From positions 4,278,001 to 4,342,000 of the forward strand of contig OW203770.1 in NCBI GenBank assembly GCA_934045905.1: a stretch of 64,000 nt of DNA, written 5' to 3'. The notes below the pieces were generated by a model. It saw nothing but the letters and a program-made list of their open reading frames with translations, ran no database searches and had not been told where the DNA came from. A program made the position numbers and the translations under genes. This document shows positions 55,421 through 64,000 of this stretch, one piece after another (position 1 is the first letter of the stretch; each line of letters starts with the position of its first letter). Origin of the DNA: Leuctra nigra. Its lineage: Eukaryota > Arthropoda > Insecta > Plecoptera > Leuctridae.

Positions 55421-56389
55421 TGTCAATCTTAGAAGCTCGGTTACAATAAACAAGAAACCACACTAAATGGTCCATGATAATTAATGGAAATCTGTGGGTA
55501 TGAGAGATTTAAATTTCATTTCATCATCCAACAATGCTTACGTTAAAAAGTAAGAATAATAAAACGCTTTTAAATTGTCATGATTTATTTCCAAACTGTG
55601 AGTCAAAGTCTCATCAAGTGACATTGTTTAATGGAAATAAATGAAACTGAAACTGATGTTCCTCCTAATCTGACACTAATAAAATAAACATTGGTTTTGA
55701 TGCGAACGTTGTATACGAAAATGGTCTGGCTTGTTTACATCGGCAATACAATAATATTCTTCAAGTATCTAGGCAATAGCACGAAGTTGTTTCCTGGTTT
55801 GAAAATATGAAAATATTATCTTCCACAGCAACATCACAAAACAATATAATAATCACTAAATAAGATCAGTGGACTAATTAAAATGCAAGCTCGATAACAG
55901 TTTACAAGTACCTATAGAAGAAGACAACAATACTAAATGGACATCGATCGTATTAGTATGTGAGTGGCATAAGCTTAAGAATAGAAAAATGTCTTTAAAA
56001 AAACGATGCGCCAAGTCCTTTTTTTAAGTATTTCTCGGGGGTTGATATTTTTATTTCAATGGTACGGTTAAAATTTGGAAAATTCGTTGACTTGGCTCCT
56101 TTTTTGATATCACTCCTTTTCAGTGCTGAATTTTTAGATTTCTTCTATTTTTTTTTATAGTTAAAGAGACTTGGCTGGTATTTTTACACGGAGTGTTTTT
56201 TCTGGGATATCACTTCTTTTGTTAGTTTATTCATACAGCTTGTAGCACATGTCCGAGCAGGGACTAATTTCTTTAAAAAAATACGCCTCAACCGATTTGG
56301 TTACTATGAAAAGTTGCGTTTGGTATAATATGAAAATGATTATCCAAGAAGAATAGCTTAAGTTTCGTTATAATCGATCCAGCCGTTTT
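55421..56389. other. AT-rich spacer, nothing recognised
   Basis: No coding segment or clear repeat boundary. The last 100 bp grade into the CRE/ETS repeat array ('AATCGATCCAGCCGTTTTCG'). Confidence 0.4.
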
Positions 56390-56990
56390 CGATACATGAC
56401 GTCACTTCCGGTTTTGAAATAGCGGCCGAATTCCGGTATAGGTAATAAGAAAACAATCTAGTTTTATCTAGTTGATACCTTCATGAACGACCATCTGAAT
56501 TCCTAATCCCTATATTTCCGTAAAATCGGTCATGCCGTTTGTAATATATGACGTCACTTCCGGTTTCATTTAGTGGTTCCTGCCGCCATTTCCGGTACCA
56601 TTAATTTATTTATTCATTTTTCACAATTGATTTTTCAAATAAATAGCAGAATGAATACGCAGGAGCTAGTTCAGTTGCAATCGGTACAGGCGTTTTAGAT
56701 ATATGACGTCACTTCCGGTTTCAGGAATGGCGGCCGAGAACACTGCTACCTTGAATATATAAATTGTATTGTCTATGTTACAATGTAAGTTAATTATGTA
56801 CGTATTTTAAGTATAATTTGTTGAAATAAGTTAAATATTGCGTATTTATGACGTCACTTCCGGTTTAGAAAATAAGAAAATAATATTTTTTTTATTGATA
56901 CTTTATATAGATGACCATCAAAATCGAATGGCGCTAATTTCGTTCTAATCGGTCCAGACGTTTTTGAGTTATGACGTCACTTCCGGTTTC
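56390..56990 (+). repeat. Degenerate tandem array of TGACGTCACTTCCGG motifs
   Basis: Five exact TGACGTCACTTCCGG motifs at 56397, 56549, 56704, 56849 and 56972 (spacing 152, 155, 145 and 123 bp). In most units each is preceded by 'AATCGGTCCAGCCGTTTT'-like sequence and followed by 'TT...ATGGCGGCC'. The motif merges a CRE palindrome (TGACGTCA) with an ETS site (ACTTCCGG). The flanks have diverged far more than the motif. Confidence 0.85.
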
Positions 56991-57009
56991 AAAATGGCGG
57001 CTTCCGGTT

Positions 57010-57440
57010 GGTTTTATAAAAAGGCACCTCAGACGCCAAAAGTGCACAAGTGGTAAAAATTTCAGGTCGATCGGTTCAGCCGTTTAGGCTGTGGCGGTGA
57101 TAGCGACGTTTCGTGATATCATCAGAATCATCATCATCTTCAGAATCAGAAAGTGGTGTAATTTCACTGTTTTCTCGGTCCTCTAGCGCGCAAATGGCAT
57201 AACCTATTGTTCCCAAATTTGGTATATGTAGTGGGGTGGGCCATAGCTCGAAATTAAGATATTTCGCAACAATGTGAGATTTACCAATTTTGAGATCCAG
57301 TAGGCCGAAAATGCCATGTTGTTGCTTACAGTAAAAGTGTTTGGTCTGCTCCTCAGTTTATTAGGCATTTACGGTATGTTGAGTGACTGTGAGTGTATAG
57401 TTTGACTTGGCTGGGTGGAGCGACCGCTCCACTAGATGAT
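57010..57440 (+). repeat. Repeat F, uninterrupted copy
   Basis: Corresponds to 42.51-42.63 plus 43.97-44.23 kb joined, and so shows the target before the 1.3-kb TIR element inserted there. Ends at 'GTGGAGCGACCGCTCCACTA'. A poly(G) stretch follows near 57.65 kb. Confidence 0.75.
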
Positions 57441-57896
57441 TTAGATAGAAAAGGCGCTATTTCCTCGCCCCAGATTCAATCAAAAAGTGTATAAATTGTA
57501 AAAAATAAAGCCCTGCGGGTTCTAACTCCTTCATTCTCGCGAGTAAAACATCCAATTTTAGGAAGCCTTTCTGTGATTACAGCGTCGTTCAATAATTTTT
57601 AGAGAAAAGAGAACAGAAATGGACGGTGTGTATTGTTTCCTTTGTGAGTGGGGGAGGGGGGGGGGGGGGGGGGAGGCGGGGGGGGGGGGACTAATTTCAT
57701 GTGAATTAGTCTAAGGGGCGCCAAACAGTTTAATCTGCCCCTGCTCCTGCCCACCCTCTGCCCACACACAGATAATCGAAGATACTTGTATTAATTTTAA
57801 TTGTTGGTACCTATAATTTAATGAAATAAGTAATAAAATAGCACAGATAGAATAATTTTCTAAAATTAGACCGAATCAAGATGTGGCTGTATGTAT

Positions 57897-58171
57897 ATTT
57901 TTTTGTCTGGCTTTACGTCGCATTGTTCTGCAGCGAGGCTAATGGCGACGGATGAATGATTATGATAATGATTGGGAGATGATGGTGAAGAGTAGGTCAG
58001 GATGGAAGGTGGGAAGGAGATGATTGTGGCCTATTAGTAGGGTACTTTCCCAGCATTTGCCTGTCGACTGAGCGAATACCACGAAAAAAACAGTCAGGAA
58101 GGACGGCCGGGGGAATCGAACCCGGGCCTCCGGAATACAAGTTCAGAGCGTTACCACTCAGCCAACCTGTT
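57897..58171 (-). mobile_element. tRNA-derived SINE upstream of the amd-like exon
   Basis: Same family and orientation as at 4.99 and 46.8 kb, slightly more diverged ('CTTTACGTCGCATTGTTCTG', 'GGGGGAATCGAACCCGGGCC'). Confidence 0.85.
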
Positions 58172-58281
58172 CCAAAATATTGTCAAGAAAAAAAGGAAAA
58201 CCCCACATTTAAAATTTTCTCGATTATGCGCCTTGCGTAATTAATCGGTCTCTAGACTCAGCATGTATCTTCCCCGTACAG

Positions 58282-63183
<4,902 letters not shown>

Positions 63184-64000
63184 GTGAGTCTCTCTCTAAC
63201 ACACTAGTATACATCTTCGCAATGCGTTTGCTAGTCTGGGGCTTAAAGTAATACCAACATCTTGCTCCAAATATTTTTTTTAATTTATAATCTTAGCGAA
63301 CTTACTAAATTTTCCTTACAAAAAAATTGTAAAACAATTCCTTCGCCGAGTTAGGAGCTATTTTGTAAAAGCAGCACCTGACGTCATCGTGGGCTCTACC
63401 TGTTCAACCCTCGCACCGGATGGACAGCAAGAATGCGTACGACGCGTGGCGAGACAGTCTCCTGTCACATTCCTCAGAGAGTGTTCGATTTGTGTTCTAG
63501 TTTTGATAGTGCAGCGAAGTATCTTTATGTATTAATTTTCAAGTGAATTTCTTTTTATTTTGGTATTTAGTTTTATTTTATCAACATGGTTCAACGTTAA
63601 TCTGTGTTTGAGTGCAATAACAATCTTTGAAAAGCAAAAGTGACACAAAATGTGTGTCATTCCATCCATAGACTTCCGTCATTCACAAAATCACCTCAAC
63701 TGCAGCGGCAATGGTTACACTACACAAAGTCAACCGAGAAAAATTTGTGCCGAGTAAATTTACATAAGTCTGTTCTGATCATTTTAACACTGAAGATTTT
63801 GAAATTTCTAACCGCCTCAAAACAGGGTTTTTTTTTCCCGTAAGTAACTCATTCCCCGATTAAAATCTACAGCAGTTCCATCCGGTAATTTAGGTAAACC
63901 TGAATCAATTCAATCTAGATTAGATTAGATTAGATTTAGATTAGATTATTATGTTTTAACGGCGCGTCAACGACGTGGTTATATTGCGCCGAGTTCATTT
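63184..64000. other. Start of the next amd intron, repeats, no exon recognised
   Basis: AT-rich with a moderately GC-rich stretch near 63.38-63.50 kb that does not read as decarboxylase in any frame. A (GATTA)n-like run lies near 63.91-63.95 kb, followed by 'GGCGCGTCAACGACGTGG', probably another dispersed repeat cut by the window edge. Confidence 0.45.

Overview
This is a gene-poor, repeat-saturated piece of an arthropod nuclear genome, most likely an insect. The genes have introns with GT/AG boundaries, the intergenic DNA is AT-rich, and one gene belongs to the insect amd/DHPAA-synthase branch of the aromatic amino acid decarboxylases. The species cannot be named from the sequence. I see three host genes, all spread thinly across introns packed with transposable elements. 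Left third (3.7-19.3 kb, + strand): a divergent SIAH/seven-in-absentia-like RING E3 ubiquitin ligase whose five visible coding exons join in phase (3740-3986, 5956-6185, 9635-9801, 14537-14763, 19076-19276). Just before its last exon is a tandem array of nine partial copies of that exon, each with its own splice acceptor and an early stop. Middle (40.6-47.5 kb, - strand): a complete four-exon acireductone dioxygenase gene (ADI1, methionine salvage, 183 residues, all four metal ligands present) with a TATA-containing upstream region. Right end (58.3 kb to beyond the window, + strand): four exons of an amd-like PLP decarboxylase with Asn at the position that is His in true DOPA decarboxylases. 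Its first visible intron is almost entirely a (GAT/GAC)n microsatellite. 

The rest is mobile DNA, much of it nested and datable by target-site duplications (TSDs) or by empty copies elsewhere in the window. The main items are: an almost complete CR1-type non-LTR retrotransposon on the - strand (about 33.5-39.3 kb) with a PHD/SGNH-esterase ORF1 broken by one in-frame TGA and an ORF1/ORF2 junction that looks like a -1 frameshift site; a 5'-truncated non-LTR element (6.3-8.1 kb) with an open reverse transcriptase, inserted in a palindromic MITE; several TTAA-flanked elements; several hAT-type elements with 8-bp TSDs; a Mutator-like MITE with a perfect 9-bp TSD lying 12 bp before a splice acceptor; a Tc1/mariner-type MITE; and a tRNA-derived SINE in several copies. 

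Smaller oddities include a foldback carrying two histone-type 3' stem-loops, a tandem array of a fused CRE/ETS motif (TGACGTCACTTCCGG), a 944-bp tandem duplication containing tRNA-like modules, and degenerate 'CCGCGCAGCGAA' repeats inside a hAT element. The three genes are functionally unrelated to one another. What they share is that transposable elements or satellites come to within about 10-50 bp of many coding exons. No rRNA, CRISPR array or functional tRNA gene was seen.
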